NCBI GenBank assembly: GCA_020852855.1
Contig: JADZAA010000012.1
Coordinates: 1 to 45,914, forward strand
Source: Bacteroidota bacterium
GTDB lineage: Bacteria > Bacteroidota > Ignavibacteria > Kapaibacteriales > UBA961
Direction: 5' to 3'
Length of the DNA stretch: 45,914 nt
Shown: positions 33,928-43,129 of the stretch, piece by piece
Position numbering within the stretch: position 1 is the first letter of the stretch
Layout: each line of letters starts with the position of its first letter
The notes under the pieces: model-generated
The model's input: only the letters and a program-made list of their open reading frames with translations
The model's database searches: none
Told to the model about the DNA's origin: nothing
Made by a program: the position numbers and the translations under genes

Positions 33928-35032
33928 TTATTCCTCCGCTTCGGCGGCGAGCAAATAACCTTTAATGAAATCGTCAAGTTCTCCGTCCATAACCGAATGA
34001 ATGTCGGTTTCCTTCATTTCCGTTCGATGATCGTTTACCATTGTGTATGGCTGAAAAACATAAGAACGAATCTGGCTGCCCCATTCTATTCTCTTTTTTG
34101 AACCTTCTATTGCCGCCTTTGCGGCCTCTTCCTCTTCGCGTCGCTTTTTATAGAGTTGCGATTTAAGCATTTTCATTGCACGTTCCCGATTCTGATATTG
34201 CGAGCGTTCCTGCTGACACGAAACTACAATTCCCGACGGAATATGGCGCAATCGAACTGCCGTTTCTACTTTATTAACGTTTTGTCCGCCTTTGCCGCCC
34301 GAACGAAATGTGTCCATTTCTACATCGGCCGGATTAACCTCTATTTCTACGTCATCGTCTACTTCGGGATATACATATACCGATGCAAAAGAAGTATGCC
34401 GCCGCGCATTGGAGTCGAAAGGCGAAATTCTTACAAGGCGATGCACGCCGTTCTCGGCCTTCAAATATCCATAGGCGTTTTTACCTATAATTTCGAGTGT
34501 GGCAGATTTAATGCCGGCCACGTCGCCTTCCTGCTCGTCTGCCAAATAGACCGCATAATCGTGCCGCTCGGCCCATCGTGTGTACATGCGCAATAACATT
34601 TCCGCCCAATCTTGCGCTTCTGTGCCGCCCGCGCCGGAATTAATAGTTAAAATCGCATTGCGATAATCATCGGGGGCGGAAAGTATCTTTCGCAGCTCCA
34701 ATTCATTGACCGTTTGCTCGGCTTTCAGAATTTCGGCATCAATCTCACCCTCAAGCGCGTCGTCGTCGGCTTCTTCGGCCAAGGCAACCAAAGCTTGAGC
34801 ATCATCTAAGGCAGTTTGCGCCGCATAGTAAGATTGCGTCCAATCTTTAAGGTCGGCAAGCTCCTGCATAATTTTTTGCGCAGCCGCATTGTCGTTCCAA
34901 AAGTCAGGTGCTTCGCTACGGAACTCGCGCTCGGCTATTTCATTCTGTTTTCCTTCGATGTCAAAGAAACCTCCGTAAATGCTCTGTTCTGGAAGCAAGT
35001 TCAACAATTCTGTTTTTCTGCGGTTCAAACAT
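33928..35032 (-). CDS. prfB: Peptide chain release factor 2 with programmed +1 frameshift
   Basis: RF2 frees proteins at UAA and UGA. The stop-recognition tripeptide SPF ([11 protein letters not shown]) and the catalytic GGQ ([10 protein letters not shown]) are present. The true start is the ATG at 35032 in a different frame from most of the gene: 23 codons ([20 protein letters not shown]...) lead to CTT TGA, with TGA at 34963-34961. The SD-like GGAGG lies exactly 3 nt before CTT. Skipping one T and shifting +1 resumes at GAC (34962) and gives [13 protein letters not shown], the normal RF2 sequence, 367 aa in total. This is the known RF2 autoregulatory recoding site: little RF2 means more frameshifting. 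An ATG-less frame starting near 35043 would give a wrong N-terminus. Confidence 0.95.
34950..34975 (-). promoter_or_regulatory. prfB recoding site (SD-like GGAGG plus CTT TGA C)
   Basis: On the minus strand the order is CGG AGG TTT CTT TGA C. The GGAGG pairs with the 3' end of 16S rRNA and pushes the ribosome +1 at CTT, the slippery codon, before the in-frame TGA. Element order and 3-nt spacing equal those of the well-studied E. coli site. Confidence 0.9.
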
Positions 35033-35112
35033 ATACCGGACAAAAAAAAATAACAAATTGTGCCTGTTTCGGCTATGCTTGAGCAGAGCCGGTCGCACTT
35101 TTATTTTTGATA

Positions 35113-35152
35113 TAAAAAAGGGAAAGTCCGCAAGAATCTTGCAGACTTTCCC
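35113..35152 (-). terminator. Terminator after porV
   Basis: The stem GGGAAAGTC/GACTTTCCC continues after a C/A mismatch into GCAAGA/TCTTGC. On the minus strand it is followed by TTTTTT. It starts 18 nt past the porV stop and separates the porU-porV unit from prfB. Confidence 0.88.
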
Positions 35153-35170
35153 GAAATAAATTAACAGCGT

Positions 35171-36247
35171 TTATTTTCCGGCATTTGCCCAATCTACGAT
35201 AAGTGAAAAACGCATCGTATTAGCAAGCGGATGATTATCTTCAATTGTATTCAGGAAGCTGAAATCGAGATTGAACATATCGTACCGAACGCCGGCACCG
35301 AATGTTACGAAATTACGATTGCCCGCGCTTGCCGGCTCGGTAAAATATCCGGCTCGCAGGGCTATGATACGGTCGTACCAATACTCTGCACCGAGCGAAG
35401 TTTCCATACCACCTTTTTCCCAAGCGGTGATGAGCGACTTGGGGATAGGGTCGGAAACTGTTCCGTCGCGGCGAACAAGCAATTTTGCAGCATCAACTGT
35501 AAATGTCAAATCGTTAAACTCATCACGAGCGACATTTACAGCCATACCTAATCGCAACGATGTAGGCAATGGGTCGGCTTCTTGCAAATATGTAACTTTA
35601 GGACCAACATTTTGCAGATTCGCTCCAAGGCTGAATTTATCGCTAAGGTCAAGACCTAATATATTAAGTTTTTGGGGCTTCCACAATGCACCGAAGTCGA
35701 ACGACCCGCTTCGTCCCGTTCCGGCACCGCCCGATGCACCCGTTATGGGAGCTAAATTTGACTGAATATAACGCAACACAACGCCCGCACCAATATCGTC
35801 GGCAAGCATTGTTCCATAGCCGATACTCAGGGCGAACTCTTGCGAACGAAATGTGCCGAGTTTGTTTCCGGCTTCATTTGTTCTCGTAAATTCACCAAGG
35901 TTCATCAGTATGAAATTAACGGCAATCATACCGTCAAGTGCTTGTGAAAATTGGCCGTAGCTGCCGGAGCTGTAATATAAATCTGCATTAAACTGTGGCA
36001 ACCACCGCGAAAAATTGAGCGCGACCTGACGTGAATCCTGAAAACCTAGCCCACCCGAATTCCAATAGATAGCGTTTAAGTTGTCTGCAATTGCCGTTCC
36101 CGTTTCGCCCATGCCGCAAGCGCGCGCATCGGCTGAAATCAGAAGAAATGGCACTGCCGAGCCGCCGGCCTGAGAAAAAGCCGGAACCGAGGAGCAACAA
36201 AGGAAAGCCGCAGCCGACCAAATTATCCGTTTGATATGGGTTTTCAT
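35171..36247 (-). CDS. porV: Type IX secretion outer-membrane protein PorV
   Basis: The 358-residue protein has a signal peptide (cut after about AFS, residue 25) and the PorV/PorQ family opening AVPFLLISADARACGMGETG, followed by FadL-like barrel strands. The tail MFNLDFSFLNTIEDNHPL is typical. PorV ferries T9SS cargo from the translocon to the PorU sortase at the outer membrane. Length and the neighbouring porU fit PorV better than PorQ. It follows porU after 51 nt and shares its terminator. Confidence 0.9.
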   Translation of the reverse strand: MKTHIKRIIWSAAAFLCCSSVPAFSQAGGSAVPFLLISADARACGMGETGTAIADNLNAIYWNSGGLGFQDSRQVALNFSRWLPQFNADLYYSSGSYGQFSQALDGMIAVNFILMNLGEFTRTNEAGNKLGTFRSQEFALSIGYGTMLADDIGAGVVLRYIQSNLAPITGASGGAGTGRSGSFDFGALWKPQKLNILGLDLSDKFSLGANLQNVGPKVTYLQEADPLPTSLRLGMAVNVARDEFNDLTFTVDAAKLLVRRDGTVSDPIPKSLITAWEKGGMETSLGAEYWYDRIIALRAGYFTEPASAGNRNFVTFGAGVRYDMFNLDFSFLNTIEDNHPLANTMRFSLIVDWANAGK

Positions 36248-36298
36248 TACTATTCCCTATAACCCGAAAAAATTGTTTGGTTAATTACGTAAAAAATA

Positions 36299-39200
36299 TT
36301 ATTTGGAAACCTGAACAGTCCCGGCAACAGCAGAACGCACGCCTTTTGCATCGGTCACGACAGCCGTGAAAGTGTATGATCCTTGTGCCGCAGCCTCACC
36401 GTTATCATTTCTACAGTCCCATTCGACCGAGCCGGTGTGTAATTCCGTTACAATCGAGTGTAATCGTCTGACTAATCGCCCGTCAGCCGCAAAAATATTG
36501 AATTCGACTTCAAGCGGTTGCGAACTGTTATGAGTGAACGTCAAATTAGTCGAAGCGTTGGCAGGGTTCGGATATGCAGTCGCTTCCCCAAGATTTACAG
36601 ACTTATCGTCGCTCGCGGTGCGAAAATACGTTTGTGTCTCGGAATAATTGTTTAGAACGTCCCAAGCACGCAACCGAACAGTGTGGTTTCCCGGTGCAAG
36701 ATTGAAAATTTGCTTTTCGGCCGAGCCTTTGCGCGAGTCTTCGAGCGAAGTCTGAAAAGCGTCGGTTAAGTCTATCGACGAAAAATTATCATCGAACCAC
36801 GCCTCAATTTTATGCCCGATTCCCATTCCTGTTGTATTTACACCGGTTTCGTCCGATAAATCAACGATTAACAGCGGAGATTTCCTTACAAGTTCGCCTG
36901 CGTGAAATGTTCGTGCGTCAAGATATACATCAATATCCGGGCCGGAAACATCGCCGAAACCGTCGCTTTCTATGCCGCCTATACGAAAATTACGCGTATC
37001 GCCTTTGGCAGTGCGCATTGAATCAACCGCAAAAGCGAAAATACGCCCCTGCTTATTCGAAAAACTTATGTCTTTCGGAACGACCAATGCAGCCGTAAAT
37101 TTACCTTGTAAAACAGAATAAGAACTACGGTTCAAAATTCCGCTCGGGCGCGAAATCGAGTGAACAACACCATCGGCCGGGTCTGTAACTTGGTCATTAA
37201 CGTCGCAATCGGTCATTGTTATCAGCGCACGCCCGTTAAAAGTTTCATCTACCTCATTGCTTTCCGCATTGCGAATTGATGCCTGTATTGTTACACGGGA
37301 AAGTGCCTTGATAAGCGGCAACGACATTGTGTCGGTCGTATTAGGCTTACCGTTTATGGAATCTATGCTGACCACATAATCAGGCAATAATAAACGCATC
37401 GTCGGGTCTGCAAGCAAAACGAATTTCTGGTCGTTATCCTCAAAAAGAGTTTGTTTTACTTCGTAAATTGCCTCGCCCAAACGATTATACTTTCCGTCTT
37501 TTCGCGCAAAAAGTTGCTTGAATAGTGCTAACGTAATATTTAGGTTCGGTGACGAATAAACAGGGCGAGTGGCCGCAAAAACGCCTATTGAACCGCCGAT
37601 TTTGCTGAACAGCAAATCTTCCGCTCCCGAATTGCGATTGGGGTCGTCGAATCTGCCGAAATCGCAGGTAGGAGCAGTCAGGAAAAACAGTTTTTTCAGA
37701 TTGAGGAATTGCGGAACCGTAGTTTCACGCTCAAAAATCAATTCATGTGCCCATACTCGTGGGCTTCCATGACCGATATAATTCATTATTAAGTTACCGC
37801 GATTGTTTGCCATATTTAAGTAATCGCGTGTAACGTCTGGCTTGCGGCGTCCGCTGGGTAGATTTTCTACCGCATATTCAGCCATATATATTTTTCTTTG
37901 AATTATATATTCGGGTATTGCTTCGCTCGATATTACTTCTGAATTGCGTGAATGTTCTGTGCCGTCGTTCACGTATTCTTTTCCTGTTTTACCGTCGTCG
38001 GCTATCAGTGTAACTGTTTGCTGCCATTCACCCGGCTCGGGATTCGATTCGTAAAGTTTGATTTTATCCACAAAAGACAAGCCCACTTCCGGTGAAGTTA
38101 TGGGTAATCGCCCTATGGCTATATCCACTTTTTTATCGTCGCCTACGGCTCGAGCAAAAAAATCGTCGCCTGCAATGGTTTGCGTACCATCATAGGGTTG
38201 AGTTGAATTATCCTTTGTAATGGTAATTTGTTGATGCGTGGGAATATAATTGGTCTGTAAAGCCTGAATACCTTTGAAATCATAATGCCCGTCGCCCCAA
38301 AGCACAACAAAACGCGGCTTTTTATCCCAATTCTGCAAAGCGAATCCAATATAATTGCGAATTGCCGCAATATCCGGCATACCTGCGGCAAATTCATTAT
38401 ATATCTGTTCTACAGTTACAACGCAGGCCGATAATCCTGTTGATTCTCTGTATTGCTTAAATTTGGTTGCGGATTCAAGCAAATCTTTATGGGTTATGAT
38501 TATAATGTCTGTATTGAAAAAATTAGTTGTAAGATTTGCAATTTCCGTTTTTTCAATTTTAGGAGTTTTAAGATTTGATGAAATATAAAAACGCCGGGGC
38601 GAACCCTGAACAAAAGCAGATTTCAGAACAAATAGACCGCCGGTATTTGAGGTATTACTTTGTAATTGTGGATTACGACGGTCAGTTACATCGAAGCCGT
38701 AAATTTGCTGTCCAAAACCGTTTATAGAATACTCTGCTGTTCCGTTTAAAGTTTCATTGCCAAAAAGCTCGATTTCTCCGTTATTTGCTACACATTCACG
38801 CGGATAATGTATTTCAAACCAATCGAAATATGCTTCCGAAGATGTAATGTTACTATTGGAGTATGCAAATTTCAAAATACTGCGCCCATCGGCAGAAATA
38901 GAGGTTGCCGGCATACTGTCAGCACGATACGCACTGTATGCGTCTATGTAATTATTGGTATTACAACCGGGGAGATACATTTTCCCCAGCGTAACTCCGT
39001 TTTCGGAAACTGTACAATAACCGTCCGAATCATTACGATGCGCTATGCTGTATCTGTAATAAACGCTACCTTCGCGAACCAAATTCGGCAATACTGTGGT
39101 AAAAGTTGTCGCACCGTCTATTCTGCGTCCGAACCATGCTGTTCCCGAGCCGAAGCCGTGACTGTCGAATGCATTAAAGATTTCTTCTTCATTGAAAATT

Positions 39201-40324
39201 CTGGCAATATAAGTTGTTGGTCTGATTATAGGCTGTTCAGTTGGAACTGTCGCAGGAATCGCACGCATACCGGGCGCACCGCCTGCTGTCAGTAAATAGG
39301 TATTATTTTTGGAGTAGTAATTGAGAAAACGTCGAAAAGAAGAACCATTACGTTCAAATCCTGATGCACCGGACGCATAAAATATAATTTCCCGTATCTT
39401 GCCGTCGTTATTTGTATTTACAATAATCGGCTGTTCTACCATGCCTGCCGTGTAATTATCCGAAACGGTTTCGGATAACGGCAGTCCGCCCGTGCCGAAA
39501 AGTTTTATCGAAGTTGCATCGTTTACGCCTGTTCCTATTCCCGCGCTCTCCAAGTCTGCTGCCGTAAGGCGATAAATTCCTTCATTTTCTATGGTTATCT
39601 TGGCATAACTTCCGTTACTTGCGATATGCGCGTCCGAGCGTTTGGCGAAAGGCGGCCGCGACTCTCTACCCCATTGTGCCGCTTGTTTCGGATTGATAAT
39701 TGCAGCGGGTATATCGGAAACGGAAATTGCTGTATGAATGTACGAATCGTTCCGAAATGATATTGTAACGCGAATTTTGTGTGGAATTTCTATGCTGTTC
39801 GAAGCCGCATCGTAGCGTGCCGCCGTTATGATAATGTCTGCCGCTGCAACAGACCTCGCAATTCCTCCGTAACGAACTTCTGCCCATGGCCGAACAGCCG
39901 TTGAAGAATATGACGAAGGCAGTACAGCATAACGACTTTCGCCGAAATCGCCGTTACGGGTTAATTGCGGAACAGGCGACATCAACGCCGGAAAGCGGCG
40001 AACGTTTTGCGCTTCTATGTTATCAAGTCGGAAGCCGTTTGGCGATGGAACTGCGGCGAGTGCAGTAAAAACAGCGGAATACGGCGAGCCGGGCATTGCC
40101 TCTGAAAACCTGCAATCGGCTATTTTGGGACGTAAGGAAAGCGAGCCGTCGGTTGTAAATATTGTATCGAAGCCGATAAGACGCGGGCTGAATTCCAAAA
40201 TCAACCGTTCAGATGTTGCTGAAACAATGCGCAAAGACTTACTTTCGGCCGCTGAATGTTGAACGCATAAAACAGCGGTAAAAAACAAAGCTGAAACAAG
40301 GCGAAGTTTCGGCGAAGCAATCAT
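36299..40324 (-). CDS. porU: Type IX secretion system sortase PorU (C25 cysteine peptidase)
   Basis: The 1341 residues start with a signal peptide (about 1-25), an N-terminal beta region (to about 240), then the gingipain-like C25 peptidase domain. The catalytic pair is visible: His852 in NYIGHGSPRVWAHE and Cys887 in LTAPTCDFGRF. After Ig-like beta domains the protein ends in a FlgD-like / T9SS C-terminal domain (AYPNPANASTNLTFTH, then GSYTFTAVVTDAKG), as PorU itself does. It removes the C-terminal signal of secreted cargo and links the cargo to A-LPS at the cell surface. It heads the porU-porV operon. A 14-bp palindrome lies 100 nt upstream. Confidence 0.92.
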   Translation of the reverse strand: MIASPKLRLVSALFFTAVLCVQHSAAESKSLRIVSATSERLILEFSPRLIGFDTIFTTDGSLSLRPKIADCRFSEAMPGSPYSAVFTALAAVPSPNGFRLDNIEAQNVRRFPALMSPVPQLTRNGDFGESRYAVLPSSYSSTAVRPWAEVRYGGIARSVAAADIIITAARYDAASNSIEIPHKIRVTISFRNDSYIHTAISVSDIPAAIINPKQAAQWGRESRPPFAKRSDAHIASNGSYAKITIENEGIYRLTAADLESAGIGTGVNDATSIKLFGTGGLPLSETVSDNYTAGMVEQPIIVNTNNDGKIREIIFYASGASGFERNGSSFRRFLNYYSKNNTYLLTAGGAPGMRAIPATVPTEQPIIRPTTYIARIFNEEEIFNAFDSHGFGSGTAWFGRRIDGATTFTTVLPNLVREGSVYYRYSIAHRNDSDGYCTVSENGVTLGKMYLPGCNTNNYIDAYSAYRADSMPATSISADGRSILKFAYSNSNITSSEAYFDWFEIHYPRECVANNGEIELFGNETLNGTAEYSINGFGQQIYGFDVTDRRNPQLQSNTSNTGGLFVLKSAFVQGSPRRFYISSNLKTPKIEKTEIANLTTNFFNTDIIIITHKDLLESATKFKQYRESTGLSACVVTVEQIYNEFAAGMPDIAAIRNYIGFALQNWDKKPRFVVLWGDGHYDFKGIQALQTNYIPTHQQITITKDNSTQPYDGTQTIAGDDFFARAVGDDKKVDIAIGRLPITSPEVGLSFVDKIKLYESNPEPGEWQQTVTLIADDGKTGKEYVNDGTEHSRNSEVISSEAIPEYIIQRKIYMAEYAVENLPSGRRKPDVTRDYLNMANNRGNLIMNYIGHGSPRVWAHELIFERETTVPQFLNLKKLFFLTAPTCDFGRFDDPNRNSGAEDLLFSKIGGSIGVFAATRPVYSSPNLNITLALFKQLFARKDGKYNRLGEAIYEVKQTLFEDNDQKFVLLADPTMRLLLPDYVVSIDSINGKPNTTDTMSLPLIKALSRVTIQASIRNAESNEVDETFNGRALITMTDCDVNDQVTDPADGVVHSISRPSGILNRSSYSVLQGKFTAALVVPKDISFSNKQGRIFAFAVDSMRTAKGDTRNFRIGGIESDGFGDVSGPDIDVYLDARTFHAGELVRKSPLLIVDLSDETGVNTTGMGIGHKIEAWFDDNFSSIDLTDAFQTSLEDSRKGSAEKQIFNLAPGNHTVRLRAWDVLNNYSETQTYFRTASDDKSVNLGEATAYPNPANASTNLTFTHNSSQPLEVEFNIFAADGRLVRRLHSIVTELHTGSVEWDCRNDNGEAAAQGSYTFTAVVTDAKGVRSAVAGTVQVSK

Positions 40325-40423
40325 TGAAATTTCTCTCGTCTAAATGAGTGATTGAGAATAGACGCTGAATTCTCCTTAAAATTAAGCGATAACGACAATA
40401 ATACAAAAACGCGCCGATAATTT

Positions 40424-40437
40424 CGGCAAATTTGCCG
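40424..40437. repeat. Perfect 14-bp palindrome upstream of porU
   Basis: CGGCAAATTTGCCG reads the same on both strands, 100 nt before the porU ATG. The rest of the 281-nt gap between porU and tRNA-Gly (40325-40605) holds only the tRNA terminator, with no gene that I can support. It may be an operator for porU-porV, but a 14-bp palindrome can arise by chance in AT-rich DNA. Confidence 0.35.
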
Positions 40438-40528
40438 CGCTCGAAAAATAAGGGTTTCCGTTATAGACGAAGGAAAAAGATTTCTATGAGAATTACAGGT
40501 TAGTTTGACAAGAAGATTTTCATATTTC

Positions 40529-40569
40529 AAAAAAATGCCTCGCAATCTGGGGGATGGACTGCAAGGCAT
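40529..40569 (-). terminator. Terminator of tRNA-Gly
   Basis: On the minus strand the stem ATGCCT-T-GCA / TGC-G-AGGCAT, with a 15-nt loop and one mismatch, is followed by seven T. It lies 37 nt past the tRNA 3' end. Confidence 0.75.
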
Positions 40570-40604
40570 ACAGCATAAGAGGGATTGACAACGTTTCCGT
40601 CGTC

Positions 40605-40678
<74 letters not shown>

Positions 40679-40701
40679 ATTGATTACATTTAATTGTGCC
40701 G

Positions 40702-40732
40702 CGAAAATACGCTCTTTTTTTATAGTACGCAA
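40702..40732 (-). promoter_or_regulatory. Promoter of tRNA-Gly(GCC), Bacteroidota type
   Basis: On the minus strand TTG (40732-40730), a 20-nt spacer and TATTTTCG (40709-40702) match the -33/-7 pattern with one mismatch in the -7 box. The tRNA begins 23 nt past the box. The promoter lies just after the lipB stop. Confidence 0.6.
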
Positions 40733-40739
40733 GAGGCAG

Positions 40740-41381
40740 CTAAAAAAAAAATTTTTCGAATGCTGTACGGCAGGCTTCCGAAACGTCTGCAAAATCTATT
40801 TTATCCCGCGTTTCCTGCTGAATTGAGCACACGCTTCGGTCGGATATTCCGCAGGGAATTATCATGGAAAATTCGTCTACGTCGTTGGTTACGTTAAGTG
40901 CAAAGCCATGTGTGGTTATCCAGCGCGAGCAGTGAATTCCTATGGCACAAATTTTTCGTTGTCCTTCAACCCATACTCCCGTCAAGCCCGGTTCGCGACC
41001 GCCGATAATGCCGAATGTAGCTATCGTTTCTATAATACACTCCTCTATAGCCCGCAGGAACCAATGTAAATCTTCACGAAAATCCGTTAATCGGAATATA
41101 GGATAGCCTACAAGTTGCCCCGGATTATGCAACGTTACGTCGCCTCCCCGGTTAATTGGAGCAACGTAAACGCCTTTTTTTTCGAGATATTCGTTTGATG
41201 CAACTATATTTGCATCTGTTCCGTTGCGCCCTATTGTGATAACCGTGGGGTGCTGACAGAATACCAAAGTGCTTCGCCGCCTACCCAAGCGAATATCTTC
41301 GGCGATTTGCTTTTGCCGTTTCCAAGCCGCTTGAAAATCAATCAATCCCCAATCTTCAAAATCGAAAGCAACGTTATTCAT
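40740..41381 (-). CDS. lipB: Octanoyl-[acyl-carrier-protein]:protein N-octanoyltransferase LipB
   Basis: I choose the ATG at 41381 (213 aa); the frame runs back to 41444 but the extra 21 residues do not look like LipB. The family motifs are present: HPTVITIGR (44-52), RGGDVTLHNPGQLVGYP (78-94), Lys143 in QRKICAIGIH and the catalytic Cys177 in IIPCGISD. The RGGxxTxHxPGQ and Lys/Cys pair are the acyl-transfer active site. LipB moves octanoyl from ACP to the lipoyl domains of E2 and GcvH proteins, the first step of lipoate synthesis. LipA is not in the window. It follows the GT4 gene closely, so the two may share a transcript. Confidence 0.95.
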   Translation of the reverse strand: MNNVAFDFEDWGLIDFQAAWKRQKQIAEDIRLGRRRSTLVFCQHPTVITIGRNGTDANIVASNEYLEKKGVYVAPINRGGDVTLHNPGQLVGYPIFRLTDFREDLHWFLRAIEECIIETIATFGIIGGREPGLTGVWVEGQRKICAIGIHCSRWITTHGFALNVTNDVDEFSMIIPCGISDRSVCSIQQETRDKIDFADVSEACRTAFEKFFF

Positions 41382-41447
41382 TTTGCCGCCGTATAGTTGT
41401 CGAATTTTATTTTCAAGTTTCCGCAAGTAAACAGCGGCGAACAAGTT

Positions 41448-42641
41448 TTACGAACGAACTGCCGCGAGTGCGTCCAATGCCCGCCGGGCATTGTGTTTCC
41501 ACGAAAAAGAAACTTCTGCATCGGCGCGTGCCGCACGTCCAAGCGCAGCCGCTAAATCGGGTTTGGAAAACACATTGTAAATTGCGTCCGCAAGTGCCGC
41601 AGGATTACGTTGCGGTATTAGTATTCCATTCTCAAAATTGCGAATTACTTTGCCTATTTGCCCTACGTCTGATGCTATAACGGGCTTGCCCATTCCCATA
41701 TATTCAAACAATTTGGTAGGCGAACCGAAAAATACCGTACCATCAGTATTTTCAGTATGAGGACTAAGCAAAACATCGCAAGTTGCAAGATAATTCGGCA
41801 CCGCTGCATGAGGAATGGAGCCTGTCAGCGTAACATAATTTTCAACTCCATCTCGACGTAAAATATCCTCTACATTTTTACGTAGTTTTCCGTCGCCAAT
41901 CAGCAAGAAATGAGCGTTCTCGCATTGGTTTATTGTGGGCAGAATGCTCTCGGCAAGAACTTCAACGCCGTGCCATTCTCCGAAAGTACCCACAAATCCA
42001 CACAAGCGTTTGCCGCTCCACCGCACAAGATATTCATGAGGAATTGCCGCCTCTATTTCCTCCCTTGTAATATTTGCCCTGAAAGCTTGAATATCCACGC
42101 CGTTCGGATTAACGAACACTTTCTCCGACGGCAGTTCGAATAAACGAATCAAATCGTCTTTTAGAACTTCGGAAACTACTAAAACCGCATCTGCTTTTCT
42201 AAATTGAAATTCTTCGCTTTTTCTCAATAATTTTTCAAAAAACACAAAACCCCAATTTTTCTTCCACCACCATTCGCTGTTATTTGCCTCGAGCAGCAAC
42301 GGTAAATTATATTTCTCGGCAATTAACGACGTGGCATAAATATATTCGCTGTGGCGTTGATATAGAATGTCGGGTTGAAATTCTTCGATTATTTTGGGCA
42401 GCTCACGTTCAAGAACTGCATTGTAGAAAATGGAAGGAAATTCCGGAAAATTGACAAAACGACGCGAATACGGTATATGATAGAAGCGGTAATGCCCCGG
42501 CTCGAAGCATTGTGCAGATGCTGTAAGTGCAACTGTATGACCAAGTTCTTGAAGTCCGTCAAGAAAACCGGATATATGCGAAAAAGAACCGCCGGAGCGT
42601 AGCGGTCCAAAATAATCTGTGCGAATAAAAAGAATTTTCAT
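41448..42641 (-). CDS. GT4-family glycosyltransferase
   Basis: I set the start at the ATG 42641 (397 aa), where the usual GT4 opening MKILFIRTDYFGPLRSGG begins; the open frame to 42767 adds a hydrophobic, unlike-family stretch. The N-terminal domain has the glycine-rich loop after strand 1 (RSGGSFSHI), and the middle has NPNGVDIQAF, a common GT4 linker. The C-terminal donor domain has FVGTFGEWHGVEVLAESI, VTLTGSIPHAAVPNYLATCD, and PTKLFEYMGMGKPVIASDVG, which carries the EX7E region. It adds a sugar to a glycan in the cytoplasm. It lies 86 nt past the unknown membrane-protein gene and upstream of lipB. Confidence 0.92.
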   Translation of the reverse strand: MKILFIRTDYFGPLRSGGSFSHISGFLDGLQELGHTVALTASAQCFEPGHYRFYHIPYSRRFVNFPEFPSIFYNAVLERELPKIIEEFQPDILYQRHSEYIYATSLIAEKYNLPLLLEANNSEWWWKKNWGFVFFEKLLRKSEEFQFRKADAVLVVSEVLKDDLIRLFELPSEKVFVNPNGVDIQAFRANITREEIEAAIPHEYLVRWSGKRLCGFVGTFGEWHGVEVLAESILPTINQCENAHFLLIGDGKLRKNVEDILRRDGVENYVTLTGSIPHAAVPNYLATCDVLLSPHTENTDGTVFFGSPTKLFEYMGMGKPVIASDVGQIGKVIRNFENGILIPQRNPAALADAIYNVFSKPDLAAALGRAARADAEVSFSWKHNARRALDALAAVRS

Positions 42642-42727
42642 GCGGCATATATCGCTGAATTTTGCCATATAAGAACGTTGGGCAACTACAACCCAAAACG
42701 CTTCGAAAATATGGATAAAATACCACG

Positions 42728-43129
42728 TTATTTTGAGCGAAAAAACAAGCGGAATATTGTAAACCATGCGACGGCTATACCGGCCGCTGCCTCAAACAAT
42801 AAAGAAGGAATTACTATAAAAAGCGTTTTCAGTGGAGAAATCCGCAGTATTTTTCCGGATTCGTCGGCAAATAAAGCGTGAAATTTCCCCGATAAAAAAA
42901 TCAACACGGAAATTATTCCGGAATATCGTTGCAAATTGAGTGAATATGCGCCGAAAACGATATTGTCCGAATGAATGGAACGCATCAGCCTCAAAGTTGC
43001 GCCGAACGACATTAACTGTTTTTCGGAAAAAGAAATTACGGCCGTATCATCGGATAATTTAGCCGCTTCGCGAATTTTACGGACATTCCCCGAAAAAAGG
43101 AACAATGTGGCAGACGGCGGTGCAGACAT
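42728..43129 (-). CDS. Unknown small membrane protein coupled to the UDP-glucuronate decarboxylase
   Basis: The likely start is the ATG at 43129, which shares a base with the TAA of the gene upstream (TAATG), so 133 aa. The longer frame from 43207 would overlap the decarboxylase by 79 nt. The first 80 residues alternate hydrophobic strands and polar stretches (TLFLFSGNVRK, TAVISFSEKQL), like a small Rossmann-type half domain. Residues about 70-85 and 99-130 are hydrophobic (SGIISVLIFLSG; TLFIVIPSLLFEAAAGIAVA), giving two likely membrane segments, and the end is basic. I do not recognise it. Position between a sugar-nucleotide enzyme and a glycosyltransferase suggests a glycan-assembly role. 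Confidence 0.6.
   Translation of the reverse strand: MSAPPSATLFLFSGNVRKIREAAKLSDDTAVISFSEKQLMSFGATLRLMRSIHSDNIVFGAYSLNLQRYSGIISVLIFLSGKFHALFADESGKILRISPLKTLFIVIPSLLFEAAAGIAVAWFTIFRLFFRSK

Noticed and set aside
33928-35043. A single-frame RF2 gene starting at about 35043
   Set aside because: Its first residues do not look like RF2, while the ATG at 35032 in the other frame plus the CTT TGA C shift restores a normal RF2 N-terminus.
42642-42767. N-terminal extension of the GT4 frame at 41448
   Set aside because: The family opening MKILFIRTDY starts at 42641, and the extension is hydrophobic with no relation to GT4.
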